From positions 10,805 to 74,804 of the forward strand of contig DLIO01000109.1 of NCBI GenBank assembly GCA_002483765.1: a stretch of DNA of 64,000 nucleotides, given 5' to 3'. The position numbers and the translations under genes are program-made. The DNA is from Lentisphaeria bacterium UBA7640. GTDB taxonomy: Bacteria; Verrucomicrobiota; Lentisphaeria; Victivallales; Victivallaceae. Below the pieces are notes generated by a model. That model did not search any database. It was not told the origin of the DNA and saw only the letters and a list, made by a program, of their open reading frames with translations. Positions 36,074 to 45,601 of the stretch are shown in pieces; the first letter of the stretch is position 1; the number at the start of each line of letters is the position of its first letter.

Positions 36074-36159
36074 TGGTACCGAAGGTGGGAGTTGAACCCA
36101 CACGCCCTTGCGGACACCAGATTTTGAATCTAGCGCGTCTGCCATTCCGCCACTTCGGC
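36074..36159 (-). tRNA. tRNA-Leu (anticodon CAA)
   Basis: 86 nt including an encoded CCA. Acceptor arm GCCGAAG pairs with CTTCGGT (one G-T). The anticodon stem CTAGA/TCTGG encloses loop TTCAAAA with anticodon CAA (36124-36126 on the plus strand). The T loop has GGTTCAACTCC. The long variable arm (GTGTCCGCAAGGGCGT) is as expected for class II tRNA-Leu. It reads UUG codons. Confidence 0.96.
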
Positions 36160-36169
36160 ACGAGTTCTT

Positions 36170-36197
36170 AAAATAGAACATTTCGGCTTAATTTCAA
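36170..36197 (-). promoter_or_regulatory. Putative tRNA-Leu promoter
   Basis: Minus strand TTGAAA (36192-36197), 16 nt, TATTTT (36170-36175), ending 10 nt before the tRNA 5' end. Confidence 0.45.
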
Positions 36198-36311
36198 ACA
36201 AGATATCAGATTTTTTAGAAATATTATCCGAATATTTTAATGTGGGTTGAAAATCAGCGTGCCGTTAACTAAAGTATCTGGTTAAAACATGAATTTATCA
36301 CGGGAGATAAT

Positions 36312-37022
36312 ATGAAAAAGGTACTTTTTGACTTGATTGCCCTTCAAGATGTTGATATGAAAGTTCGTGGACTAAAAACTCGCCTCGGCATGATTCCAAA
36401 AGAGCGCAAAAAATTTGAACAAGCTCTTGATGACGCAGAGAGCGCTATTAAAGACAAACGCAATAAACTTAAAGCAATTGAGCTCAACATTAATAAAACT
36501 GAATCAGAGATTGCCAAATTTGATGATAGCGTTAGGAAACTCCAAAGCAATTCCGCTTTGGTTAAAAAAAATAATGAATATCAGGCGATGCTCTTGGAGA
36601 TTGAACATAACAAAGAGAAAATAAGCAATCTAGAAACTGAATTACTGGAGATGATGGATCAGGCCGACGCAATGAAAAAATCCCTCTCTACTGAAGAATG
36701 CCAAGGCGCCGCCCGTATAAAATCGATAAAAGATGAATTAGATGAATTAGTTACCTTGGAACGCGAAATAAAAGAACAGGGGCGCGCATTGCTAGCCAAA
36801 AGCAAGGAGTTTACCGCACATGTTAGACCAGAACTTCTGGAGCGCTACCAGCACTTGCTCAAGGGCGAAGGGCAGCCGTTGGTCAAATTAAAAGGTGAGA
36901 TCTGTGGAAACTGTAATTTCAAAATAACTCCACAAACTCGCAACAATTGTCTTAGTGGCAATATCGTCAATTGCGACAACTGTTCGCACATGCTTTATCA
37001 CGATCCAAACAGTAGTGAATAA
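36312..37022 (+). CDS. Coiled-coil protein with C-terminal C4 zinc ribbon (zf-RING_7/DUF164 family)
   Basis: 236 residues. Residues about 10-180 form a long antiparallel coiled coil (heptads of Leu/Ile with Lys/Glu; 'DALDxxxxxL'-like start 'LIALQDVDMKVRGLK'). The C-terminus is a zinc ribbon 'CGNCNFKI…CDNCSHML'. Proteins of this family occur across bacteria, and a crystallised chlamydial relative (CT398) has this hairpin-and-ribbon shape and has been linked to sigma54 and secretion. The cellular job is not settled. GGGAG lies about 7 nt before the ATG. Single-gene unit followed by palindrome copy 5. Confidence 0.85.
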   Translation: MKKVLFDLIALQDVDMKVRGLKTRLGMIPKERKKFEQALDDAESAIKDKRNKLKAIELNINKTESEIAKFDDSVRKLQSNSALVKKNNEYQAMLLEIEHNKEKISNLETELLEMMDQADAMKKSLSTEECQGAARIKSIKDELDELVTLEREIKEQGRALLAKSKEFTAHVRPELLERYQHLLKGEGQPLVKLKGEICGNCNFKITPQTRNNCLSGNIVNCDNCSHMLYHDPNSSE

Positions 37023-37040
37023 TTCGTAACTCTTGTTCTA

Positions 37041-37071
37041 AATTAGCGCGCGCATAATGCGCGCGCGAATT
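37041..37071. repeat. Dispersed intergenic palindrome, copy 5 (one mismatch)
   Basis: 31 bp with central A and one unpaired position (A instead of C at 37045). It starts 19 nt after the zinc-ribbon gene stop, the same offset as copy 1 has from its gene. Confidence 0.92.
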
Positions 37072-37373
37072 AACAATGCAAAGTTACCCAGAAATTTATG
37101 AATAAAATTTCTCTATTGGTTTAGTGAACAGGATAAAAATATCCATTCACCTGTGTGCCCAGCTATAGTTAGATCCGCCATTTCTCCATATTTTCGATAA
37201 TTCAGTTTTTTCCTTCTAAATTTTTATGTATCTTTACTAACGTGAAAATTAAATTATACTTTTTCATGCAGGCTTTATTTAAAAATTCTTGTTTGAATTG
37301 ACGTTAATGCCAGTTATATTTGAGGTAGTTGTGTATTTTACACGTAATAATAATCACTAAAAATGGGTGAAAA
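37072..37373 (+). other. Intergenic region with a hairpin and a promoter candidate
   Basis: 302 bp between palindrome copy 5 and the MscS-type gene. At 37124-37150 GTGAA-CA-GGATA pairs with TATCC-A-TTCAC around a loop of four A, an interrupted stem of 10 bp. A promoter candidate TTGAAT (37293-37298), 16 nt, TATATT (37315-37320) lies 54 nt before the next ATG. No ORF with a ribosome site was seen. Confidence 0.35.
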
Positions 37374-38864
37374 ATGAAAGAATCAATTCAAAACACTTGG
37401 ACAATGATTGTGGACAGTAATCTGCTACCGGTAATTAGCGCGCTCTTGGTGCTTATTCTCGGTTGGCTATTGGCGGTAGTAATATCGCGCGCAGCTAGAA
37501 ACGGCGTATCTAAGCTTGGAAGAGATGAAAAAATCGGTAAATGGGTATCAAACGAGCACGGACATTATGAAAAAGGTGCAAAATTGGTTGGAGCTCTTAT
37601 TTATTATACCATTCTCCTTTTTACTGTCGTTTGTTGCCTTAGCGTGCTTAATCTTTCGCAAGCCGCTGAACCTATTCAAAACTTCATTTCGCAACTAACC
37701 GGCTATATTCCCAATCTAATCGGGGCGGCTCTGCTGGGTTTGATTGCATTTTTTGTGGCAAAAGCTCTTGAAATGCTGTCTTCTTCACTGGCGAAAAGTT
37801 TAAAAATTGATGAACGTACTCCGGGCAAAGCGCCAGCAAAGCCACTCAGTAGCACCGTCTCAGAAGTTGTATACTGGACTACGTGGTTGTTTTTCTTGCC
37901 GGCGATTCTTAATGCTTTGAAAATTGAGGGAATTACTGAGCCGCTTCAGCAGATGCTAAGTAAAGTTATGGCTTATGTGCCAAACTTGATAGCGGCAGCT
38001 GCAATCCTTTTCTTTGGTCTTCTAGCCGCCAAAATCGTTCGCAATGCAGTCAATGGACTGCTCGCGGTCGTTCGCCTCGATGAACTGGGCAAGAAAGCAG
38101 GTACACAGAGGATTTTAGGCGACAAAGGGATCACTAACCTTGTTGGGCTCATTGCCTACATCTTAGTAGCAATCCCGGTTATTACGGCGGCGTTGCACGC
38201 ATTAAAAATTGAAGCCCTAACCAACATGGTTTCAGGTTTCTTCAACAAAATTCTGGGTGCCACTGCGAACTTGATTGGTGCAGGACTCTTAATCATCGCT
38301 GCATTCATAATTGCTGGCCTAGTTTCCGGCATGGTTGCACAATTGGTTGAAGGTATGGGATTCAACAAATTAATTGCCCGTCTCGGTTTTGGCTCCAAAG
38401 TAACGGCGGAAAACACTACAGTGCCTACGACTACACCAGCCAATGTTGTCGGCAAATTGACCTTCTTGGCGATTATGCTTTTTGCTGCAATCTCTGCAGC
38501 AGAAATGCTCGGCTTCCTGGGACTTTCTGATCTCCTGAAGAAATTCACCGAGTTTGGTGGCAATATCATTATTGCAGCTATTGTGATGGTGATTGGTATG
38601 TTCTTGGCGAATTTTGCTGCTGACGCTGTTCGCGGGAAAGGAGCAAACTCTGAGCTTATCGCATTCATAATCAAAATCACAGTCTGGATTTTTACTGGTG
38701 CGATTGCAATTCACAATCTTGGCATCGGTGGACCGATTGTCCAAACTGCATTCACTTTGATTCTTGGCGCAGTCTGCGTAGCGATAGCGATTGCCTTTGG
38801 CATTGGCGGACGCGAATTCGCAGCTGGAAAACTAAATGAATGGAGTGATAAATTCAAGAAATAA
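37374..38864 (+). CDS. Mechanosensitive-channel-related multi-helix membrane protein (repeated TM-helix type)
   Basis: 496 residues. An N-terminal helix is followed by four tandem units with the pattern 'xPNLIgAaxxxxxaxxxA' (for example 'YIPNLIGAALLGLIAFF', 'YVPNLIAAAAILFFGLLAAKI', 'ATANLIGAGLLIIAAFIIAG'). These are the conserved TM helix (PF05552) of small-conductance channel relatives. The C-terminus 'FGIGGREFAAGKLNEW' is also typical. The MscS beta-barrel vestibule is missing, so it may be a channel-like or regulatory variant in the inner membrane. No SD is evident ('GGGTGAAAA'). Terminator directly downstream. Confidence 0.82.
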   Translation: MKESIQNTWTMIVDSNLLPVISALLVLILGWLLAVVISRAARNGVSKLGRDEKIGKWVSNEHGHYEKGAKLVGALIYYTILLFTVVCCLSVLNLSQAAEPIQNFISQLTGYIPNLIGAALLGLIAFFVAKALEMLSSSLAKSLKIDERTPGKAPAKPLSSTVSEVVYWTTWLFFLPAILNALKIEGITEPLQQMLSKVMAYVPNLIAAAAILFFGLLAAKIVRNAVNGLLAVVRLDELGKKAGTQRILGDKGITNLVGLIAYILVAIPVITAALHALKIEALTNMVSGFFNKILGATANLIGAGLLIIAAFIIAGLVSGMVAQLVEGMGFNKLIARLGFGSKVTAENTTVPTTTPANVVGKLTFLAIMLFAAISAAEMLGFLGLSDLLKKFTEFGGNIIIAAIVMVIGMFLANFAADAVRGKGANSELIAFIIKITVWIFTGAIAIHNLGIGGPIVQTAFTLILGAVCVAIAIAFGIGGREFAAGKLNEWSDKFKK

Positions 38865-38883
38865 TATTTTAAATATTAATTCC

Positions 38884-38913
38884 AAGCCGGAGCCATAAAG
38901 CTCCGGCTTTTTT
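38884..38913 (+). terminator. Rho-independent terminator of the MscS-type gene
   Basis: A perfect 10-bp stem AAGCCGGAGC / GCTCCGGCTT around a six-base loop, followed by a run of T (to 38913), 20 nt after the stop codon. It differs entirely from the 31-bp palindromes. Confidence 0.92.
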
Positions 38914-39061
38914 ATTGGTCAGGAAAGAGAATAGAGTCGCCTTGGACGGTGCAAACTTTTATTATCCGGAATAAATGTTTGTCTTTGGGCATTGGTAGTG
39001 AAACCATTAAACCATCTTGAGCTCAAATCTTCGTAAAAGTTACAACGCGTAGTAATAAAAT

Positions 39062-39847
39062 TTATATTATGTTTGGTGGCAATTTACCGTGTACTTTTTT
39101 GTACAATTCGGTCGCGGTCCTTTGGACATCATTCCAGAATTGCGGGGTCATTCTACCGTAAAACAGAATAAAATATAAGATATCGCGGCGATTTAAGCCG
39201 GCATCCATTGAGGAGAAAAATAGTCCTGCGACATCTTTTACTCGGTAGCGGTACGGAATATTCTTTCTAATTTGCGCACGATGCAAGTCAATCACATATA
39301 ATTCGGGGAAATGTCCGATTAGCGATCTTTTTAACATGAAGTGACAAATATAGCAATCGCGGTGGTTTAGCCCGGCATTGTGCATAAGAAAGACCATTTG
39401 TGTCAATTCTTTAATTAATGCGCGCTTGGTGGCCTGTAATGGTGGTTTTACTGCCCAATCGCGACAGTAGTCCTCTAACGTCACAATATCGGTCAACTCT
39501 TTGGTAATTAAAAACGAAGCGATTTTTGCAGGGTTTTTACCACGCGAACCGTAGGCGCAAGGCGTCATGGTATTGACGCCGATTTTTTCCAGCAATCTTA
39601 TTGCGTGATATTCGTTGGACGCGCCAAGTATGGGAAGCTTAAGTTGGAAAAGATTTTTAAAAATCTCACGCCAACTGGAACCACGGTGGATTTTAGCAAA
39701 ATAGCCACGTCCCTCGAGCTCAAATCGAAAAGTACGACGGGTTTTCACCTCGCGAAAAACCTCGCCATCAAGGCATTCAGCCTCAGCAAAAGGATCACAG
39801 CCATCCCATAATTCTTGGAATGTTTGATCTAAAAATATTTCATACAT
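39062..39847 (-). CDS. waaP: LPS core heptose(I) kinase WaaP (RfaP)
   Basis: 261 residues. Kinase-like fold with ATP lysine in 'YFAKIHRG' (Lys52), catalytic Asp164 in 'NHRDCYICHF' and metal Asp187 in 'VIDLHRAQ'; 'SLEDYCRDWA'-type and 'GLFFSSMDAGL' segments match enterobacterial WaaP throughout. It phosphorylates heptose I of the LPS inner core at the cytoplasmic face, which stabilises the outer membrane. ATG at 39847 has GGGAG 9 nt upstream; a GTG at 39865 is less likely. Last gene of the five-gene operon, directly after waaG, the same order of functions as in proteobacterial waa loci. Confidence 0.94.
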   Translation of the reverse strand: MYEIFLDQTFQELWDGCDPFAEAECLDGEVFREVKTRRTFRFELEGRGYFAKIHRGSSWREIFKNLFQLKLPILGASNEYHAIRLLEKIGVNTMTPCAYGSRGKNPAKIASFLITKELTDIVTLEDYCRDWAVKPPLQATKRALIKELTQMVFLMHNAGLNHRDCYICHFMLKRSLIGHFPELYVIDLHRAQIRKNIPYRYRVKDVAGLFFSSMDAGLNRRDILYFILFYGRMTPQFWNDVQRTATELYKKVHGKLPPNII

Positions 39848-39861
39848 ATAATTTCTCCCGT

Positions 39862-41016
39862 TCACTCCGAAGAGTAACTCTGCTCATTACAAACCTTTCT
39901 TGCATGGTGCTCAATTATTTCAGCGGCAACCTTGGGTCTTTCGTAGAAATTAACGCTAGCAGCATAATTTACAATCTTTTCGCGCATAGTTTTCAGACCT
40001 TCTGGATTTTGCAATAATTCAATTACAGCCTTGTTCCACGTATCTTGATGGAACGGTTCCGCCAAAACTACTCCGCCAGCGGACACTACAATATCTTCAT
40101 AACCACAAACACTACTGCAAATCATCGGCAGTCCAGCAGTTAACCCCTCAATCAATACAGTTCCGGTGGCCTCTTTGCGGGCCGGATGAATCATCAAATC
40201 GGCGGCTAACAATAGATCCCCAATGTCATCGCGTCCGCCAGCAAAAATTACACGATTAGAGAGTTTCAATGCTTCTGCGAGTTTATTGAATCGATTACTA
40301 CTGTCACGACCAGCAATTAATAGACGTACTGGAATTTCCGATGGTATTACCGCAATCGTCTGTAGTGTACGATCGACACCTTTAGTTGCGAAACCAGAAC
40401 AAACTTGGATTAATAAGAACTCGTCGGGGCGTATTTGGAACTCAGAACGTACAGCATTACGAATACTAATAATTTTAGCGGGATCTTCTGGCGGTTTGCG
40501 ATCTTCTTCAATGCCTGGTGGTAAAAGATGAAAACGCTCGTCTGGAGTGCCATAAGTATCGATAAAATCTTTTTTCTGTCGTTCAGTCAAATACATTATG
40601 GCTGTCTTGGCATCTGGGGTAAAAACCTTTTCTTCCATTGCGCGGTAAATTCGATAGCGATTGGTAAAAAAGCGTTTAAAGCCTGCAGTTGCGGCAGATT
40701 CGGTGGCGAAACAGTTATCAGCGGCAAAATAAACATCGAGTCCACCCATGCGGTTGAATCCAACCGTTAAACCTGGCGGATTATTGGCTAGTTCGGACAA
40801 CACAAGTCGCTCGAAGGAAACCGCTTTCGCATGGTTGCTAAAACCTTTGGCATTAATAATTTCAAGCTCTACACCAGCTAAAGCGGGCCCATTCCATTCT
40901 CGTGTATAAACCGTTATTTTATGTCCGCGCTTTAAACATTCGATGGCGATGCGCCGAAAGTCTAGCTGAAGACCACCATGTGGAAAAAATTTAAATATTA
41001 CAAATGCTAATTTCAT
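39862..41016 (-). CDS. waaG: LPS core glucosyltransferase WaaG (GT4)
   Basis: 384 residues. 'FKFFPHGGLQLDFRRIA' and 'VGFNRMGGLDVYFAADNCFA' are characteristic of WaaG, with 'RYRIYRAMEEKVF', 'LLPPGIEEDRK' and donor-site 'HPARKEATGTVLIEGLTAGLP'. It adds glucose to heptose II of the inner core in the cytoplasm, after which WaaP can act. The start overlaps the methylase stop by 4 nt (ATGA). Donor and acceptor are inferred from family. Confidence 0.93.
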   Translation of the reverse strand: MKLAFVIFKFFPHGGLQLDFRRIAIECLKRGHKITVYTREWNGPALAGVELEIINAKGFSNHAKAVSFERLVLSELANNPPGLTVGFNRMGGLDVYFAADNCFATESAATAGFKRFFTNRYRIYRAMEEKVFTPDAKTAIMYLTERQKKDFIDTYGTPDERFHLLPPGIEEDRKPPEDPAKIISIRNAVRSEFQIRPDEFLLIQVCSGFATKGVDRTLQTIAVIPSEIPVRLLIAGRDSSNRFNKLAEALKLSNRVIFAGGRDDIGDLLLAADLMIHPARKEATGTVLIEGLTAGLPMICSSVCGYEDIVVSAGGVVLAEPFHQDTWNKAVIELLQNPEGLKTMREKIVNYAASVNFYERPKVAAEIIEHHARKVCNEQSYSSE

Positions 41017-41849
41017 TTGGACCAATCCGGTTTTCGCCAATTTCGTTGTCGAGCGGCCTCATATAAGAGAATAGTGGCGGCGGCAGTGACATTCAGAGAA
41101 TCTATTTTGCCGAGCATTGGGATTCTAACCTTGATGTCGGCATTGTCGAGCCAAAATGGCGTCAAGCCAGTTTGTTCGCGCCCTACAACTATGGCAACGC
41201 CATTAGTCATATCAGATTCGGTATAATTTAATTCGGTATGCGGCGTCGCGGATAAGATTTGAATATTATTGCCACGCAACCAGTTTAATGCAGTCACGGA
41301 ATCAGTTTCAACGAGTGGAACGCAAAACAATGCGCCGGTGCTGGCACGGATAACGTTTGGATTATAGATATCAGTTCCTTTGTCGCAGACAATCAATCCA
41401 TCAACGCCAGCGGCATCGGCTGAACGCAACATTGAACCCAGATTGCCGGGTTTTTCTATCGCTTCGGCAATCAGATAAAAACCGTTCTTTTTTGCGGGCA
41501 TATCTTCCATGCGATGCTGTTTCATAACCGCTGTTGCGATCAACCCTTCAGGGCGTTCGCGATAAGCCATTTTTTCCAACACCGTTGGGGCGACTTGAAA
41601 ATTACAAACCCCAGCCGTCGCGAGTTGTTGCAGGAGAGGAAATTCATTCTCTCCTAGAAACATCTCAGGGCAATAAAAACACTCAACCAATTTCATGCCG
41701 TATTCAAATGCACGGGTCAATTCGCGGTAACCTTCAAGTAGAGTCAAACGACTACTTTCACGTTCACTACGATTACGCAAAGCGCATGCGGCTTTTATTG
41801 TCGAATTTTGGCGGCTGGTAATAATAATTTGATTGCCCTCAAAACTCAT
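41013..41849 (-). CDS. SpoU/TrmH family RNA 2'-O-methyltransferase
   Basis: 278 residues. An N-terminal substrate-binding domain is followed by the SPOUT knot: motif 1 'EKPGNLGSMLRSADAAG', motif 2 'VVGREQTGLT', motif 3 'RIPMLGKIDSLNVTAAATILLYEA'. The Arg and Asn of motif 1 and the Ser-Leu-Asn of motif 3 are present, as needed for SAM-dependent 2'-O-methylation of rRNA or tRNA. It overlaps the ceramidase-like gene by 11 nt and waaG by 4 nt, so it is embedded in the envelope operon. Target RNA unknown. Confidence 0.92.
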   Translation of the reverse strand: MSFEGNQIIITSRQNSTIKAACALRNRSERESSRLTLLEGYRELTRAFEYGMKLVECFYCPEMFLGENEFPLLQQLATAGVCNFQVAPTVLEKMAYRERPEGLIATAVMKQHRMEDMPAKKNGFYLIAEAIEKPGNLGSMLRSADAAGVDGLIVCDKGTDIYNPNVIRASTGALFCVPLVETDSVTALNWLRGNNIQILSATPHTELNYTESDMTNGVAIVVGREQTGLTPFWLDNADIKVRIPMLGKIDSLNVTAAATILLYEAARQRNWRKPDWSK

Positions 41850-43203
41850 TGGCTAATTCGCGCCAAGTCTTAATCAATTTTTCTGAAGTTTTCTTCTCTG
41901 GGGGGCTGGAGCGCGGCGTTGTTTCATAACCGCCGCGGCCATAGTTCCAAGCATTTGGAATATAGCCTCCGCCGGTCTTGAGATTTCCGGTGCCATTGCT
42001 GTGCGAAACTACCATCGCCAGATAATCGCCGAAGATTGCTTTACGGACAGTCATACCAATTTCGATAAACGGTTCAGATGGCAGTGATGCGATAACCGCT
42101 TCATCTCCGAACTTAATCCCAGTCAGAAGATAATTCATGACTTCCTTTGTTTCACGCATTTGCAATAACTTTACTGCGAAAAATTTTAATGCAAAAGGGG
42201 TCTTTTTGGCTAAATCTTCAGAAGTCAAATCTTGACCTGACACTCCGTCAACTTGAATATCGGGATACTGGTCAACAATGGCTTGGGCGGTGGCGATCTC
42301 GTCCGCTTCAAGCTGTCGCGAATTAACCGCGATTGTGCGATGAACCGTTTTGACGCTGTTTGAAACCAATGGGTTCAAGTTTGGCAGCTCTTTTGAAATG
42401 GCGTTGGCATAACCGATACCAATACGTTCCGCTTCTGCATAATTTGTTTGGTTGTTATCATTTTTAATATCAAAATGATTGATGTTACCAGCGCAACCGA
42501 TTAACGGCATCACCATACTGCCAGCGCCCAACTCACTTTGCAATGCCCGGATAGTAAAACCAGCCCAGTCGCCGGAAACATCGTTTCCTCCGATGGTATC
42601 AGTATGATTGATGATATTCGCCAACAGCACTTTTAACTTTCCATGTTGACGAATCGCGATCAATGGGATCTCTGGATCGATATCCCCTTCTGAAGTCAGG
42701 ACGTCGGGATTCAGTTTTCCAGGGTTGGTAACAACTTGCCCATCTTTCATCCAGTAACGGCGATTGAACATAAAACGGTGTTCGGCTGCCAATCCTGACT
42801 CTAGCGATCCAGGTTGCATTTTTGCGAGCGCATCTTGGAGAGCTTCGGCAGCTTTGAAGGCGACAAATTTTATATATTCAGGATCGGAACCAACTTTGGG
42901 ATTACGTACTTCCGGTGCAGTGTGAGTGTGGGTTGCGGTCATAATCAAATTAGCGCTGTTAACCTCATTGATTCCAGCGTCGGCAAATGCTTTAGTCGTC
43001 GCTTCGTAGATCTCGGTTGAAACCGTAATCAAGTCAAACTGGACAATAAATGCATACTGTCCATCGCTGTAAAGCGCCAATGCGCGAACCTCAATATCAT
43101 CAAGCACCTTTTCCCACATTCTAGTATTAAAATAGCCAGCCAATGTGATTGGCATTTCAGGGTTGATGCAACGTCTTCCAATACCGAAATGAAATCCTTT
43201 CAT
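41839..43203 (-). CDS. Neutral/alkaline ceramidase N-terminal-domain protein
   Basis: 454 residues resembling the catalytic domain of neutral ceramidase: 'GIGRRCINPEMPITLAGYF' at the N-terminus, the metal motif 'TATHTHTAPEV', 'NHTDTIGG' and 'GCAGNINHFD'. Many proteins of this family in the PVC superphylum have no proven ceramidase activity. No signal peptide is visible, so it may be cytoplasmic and act on another amide or ester. It overlaps the upstream EF-hand-like gene by 4 nt. The substrate is open; the operon setting with LPS core genes suggests a lipid or envelope link. Confidence 0.75.
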   Translation of the reverse strand: MKGFHFGIGRRCINPEMPITLAGYFNTRMWEKVLDDIEVRALALYSDGQYAFIVQFDLITVSTEIYEATTKAFADAGINEVNSANLIMTATHTHTAPEVRNPKVGSDPEYIKFVAFKAAEALQDALAKMQPGSLESGLAAEHRFMFNRRYWMKDGQVVTNPGKLNPDVLTSEGDIDPEIPLIAIRQHGKLKVLLANIINHTDTIGGNDVSGDWAGFTIRALQSELGAGSMVMPLIGCAGNINHFDIKNDNNQTNYAEAERIGIGYANAISKELPNLNPLVSNSVKTVHRTIAVNSRQLEADEIATAQAIVDQYPDIQVDGVSGQDLTSEDLAKKTPFALKFFAVKLLQMRETKEVMNYLLTGIKFGDEAVIASLPSEPFIEIGMTVRKAIFGDYLAMVVSHSNGTGNLKTGGGYIPNAWNYGRGGYETTPRSSPPEKKTSEKLIKTWRELANEF

Positions 43204-45377
43204 TTTTCAATTTCCTTATCTTGAGTTATTTTCTCATTTATTACTTTTACATTTTCAGTTGATTCTGGCGAAAACTTATAAACATATATGTAGTATCCTC
43301 CAATTAGAGCGGCAATAGCCAAGCCTATCATGATCACAACCACCAACCATTTGCGCCCGGTGTTTCGAGAGTTTTTCTTTAATTTAATCGAGGCAGTATC
43401 AATTCGGATAAACCGGGATTCCTTTGGATATGCAGGAAAATATGAGAAAAACCGACCTGCAATGCTATCGAGTTTCATGCGTAAGTTGATAGCCCAACCG
43501 GCAGCCTCAAAAAACACACCGAGATTTCGCTTGTAAAGCTTAATCAGCGAATAAATAATCAAAGGGGACATAAGACAAAGAAAAATCAACAACGCATAGT
43601 ACGCTAAGTGCAACCCTGGCATACTGCTGAGCTGCTTAAAAACATAAGTTATGCCACTAAAAACTGCTGCAAAACCCACACCACCAGCTAATAATAACAT
43701 CGGACCATTCACCATCCCCGGTTTGGCGGTGGCGGGTGTTTTCCCTGCAGCTTGCAAGGTGTTAGCAAATTCATTACTGATGGCATCCGCAGATGCTAAC
43801 TTTTCGAGTTTTTGCGAAAGCGTGTTGCCAAGTTTTAAAAACGGCAGGGTCAAGCTCTGCCAAAAGCAGATGGGACCAGGTAAAATATCAACGATTGTCG
43901 TATCCCATAAATTCCCATCCCATCCTTCGAGCAATCCGGGTTTCCCACGATAAAACACATTACTGCTACCAGCAGTTATCGCGACGGCAATTAACTGTTC
44001 AATGATTTGATTATTTGTACTGCGGCGTGCTTTCATGTAAATAATAAATAAATTTGATTGGATTGAGATTTTCTTATGAGCTTCGATATCATTAATTCTG
44101 ATACATAAATCAAAATGTTTGCCATCCATTATCAATGAACCCGCCTGCATCATCGAGAGACGTTCAGGGTTGAACAGCTCAAAAAACGAAATATAACTCT
44201 GGACAAAACGGAAATAATACTGTTTAAATAGCAACAAGCGTTCAACGAGGTTAATGAGCTTGAGGTTATCCATGATTGTGCTGTCCTTAGCCATCAATTC
44301 GCGAAGAAGTTCTATTGCAAATTGATTGGCCACGTCATCTTTCAGACGTTCTGTCCCAAGTTTTTCCGTGGAGAGCGCGCTTTTTTCGTTAAGATAAGCT
44401 TCATAAGGAGCAAATTTATTTTTGATCTCATTCCACTCTTTGATCGAAATTTCATCAAAGTCAAAAATCTCTGCCAATTTAATCATGTTGTCGCGATAAT
44501 GTGGATTCAGGTCGCCAGAAATTTTCAATAAACCATCGAATGAAGGATGCGTTAATGGCGCGTCCGCTAAGGCTTTGGCAACTGCTGAATCATCTACCAA
44601 GTCCAACGGCGACAGTTTTTTGGGATCTTCCTCAAAACGCAACGCATTTGCTGGGTCTATTTGCAATAATTGACTGAATGAAAAATATTGATCGATTTTG
44701 GATGCCACTGCGCGATATATCGCATACGCTGGTGGCATATCTACACCGGGCATTAACATTGAATAGCTGTCGTTTTTAGCTGCCCACTCTAAATATGCAT
44801 TAGCTTCCTTTAAAAATCTATCAAGCATTGGAGCGGTAATGCCAGTAATTCCAGCTGCATTTGGGGTGCCACCGAGCACCGTCACAATATCATTGAATAG
44901 TCCTTTAGCCGCTGTTCCTTCAACCGCTGATTCATTGATAATACCATCACCTTTTAAATGCCCTGACTGGAGCCGCGCCATCGCTGAGCGTGTTTCTGCC
45001 AAAGTTATAACATTATCATCTAACTCTTTGCGGAATAACGTTTGTATCCCTTTCAACAGCTCCATGCCGATTTTAGTGTTTTGGTTAATCTCATCTGGAG
45101 AAATGGCCGGTTCTTCTTGTTCGAGAATATCTGGCGAAACTAAAACCTCATCAAGCCACTGGAAAGCACTTTTAATGTCGTCAACGCGGATCGAACCACT
45201 CTTCGATGAATCAAGATGTTTAAAAAAAAGAGGATCACCGTTTAAAGTATGAATTGGAGCAGAAAGTGCTGCCCACAACGCATTGTCATGATTCATGATT
45301 TCGCGTAAATCCTCAGGGGATTTAATCAAGTATTGGTAAGAGCCGCAAAGTTTTTGTAAAGTCAGATGTTTCTTCAT
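43200..45377 (-). CDS. Large membrane-anchored protein with N-terminal EF-hand-like motif, unknown function
   Basis: 725 residues. Residues about 56-67 form a Ca-loop-like 'DSSKSGSIRVDD' (Asp56 to Asp67). The surroundings 'NALWAALSAPI' and 'IKSAFQWLDE' recall a bacterial family of about 700 residues in which a 'DxDGRIR' loop is followed by a long helical body. C-terminal hydrophobic helices lie near 580-600, 612-637 and 688-708, with a short charged tail. The middle has no recognised enzyme motif. First gene of the operon ending in waaP. Function unknown. Confidence 0.7.
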   Translation of the reverse strand: MKKHLTLQKLCGSYQYLIKSPEDLREIMNHDNALWAALSAPIHTLNGDPLFFKHLDSSKSGSIRVDDIKSAFQWLDEVLVSPDILEQEEPAISPDEINQNTKIGMELLKGIQTLFRKELDDNVITLAETRSAMARLQSGHLKGDGIINESAVEGTAAKGLFNDIVTVLGGTPNAAGITGITAPMLDRFLKEANAYLEWAAKNDSYSMLMPGVDMPPAYAIYRAVASKIDQYFSFSQLLQIDPANALRFEEDPKKLSPLDLVDDSAVAKALADAPLTHPSFDGLLKISGDLNPHYRDNMIKLAEIFDFDEISIKEWNEIKNKFAPYEAYLNEKSALSTEKLGTERLKDDVANQFAIELLRELMAKDSTIMDNLKLINLVERLLLFKQYYFRFVQSYISFFELFNPERLSMMQAGSLIMDGKHFDLCIRINDIEAHKKISIQSNLFIIYMKARRSTNNQIIEQLIAVAITAGSSNVFYRGKPGLLEGWDGNLWDTTIVDILPGPICFWQSLTLPFLKLGNTLSQKLEKLASADAISNEFANTLQAAGKTPATAKPGMVNGPMLLLAGGVGFAAVFSGITYVFKQLSSMPGLHLAYYALLIFLCLMSPLIIYSLIKLYKRNLGVFFEAAGWAINLRMKLDSIAGRFFSYFPAYPKESRFIRIDTASIKLKKNSRNTGRKWLVVVIMIGLAIAALIGGYYIYVYKFSPESTENVKVINEKITQDKEIEK

Positions 45378-45601
45378 GCTTTTCTCATAAATTAAAGTTA
45401 AATTGCATTGTTATAACTTGCCATCATTACAGAGTTTTTCCAGTCAAATATCCAGCGATATGACGACAATAACGTTCAAACCAGATCGACATTTTCTCAT
45501 TTCTCGAGTATCCTTAGGCTATCCACAAAGCTACTCAAACCACTAATATCGTTGAATCATTGAATCATTCTCTGCACAAAAACTGAAAACTAGAGAAATA
45601 T

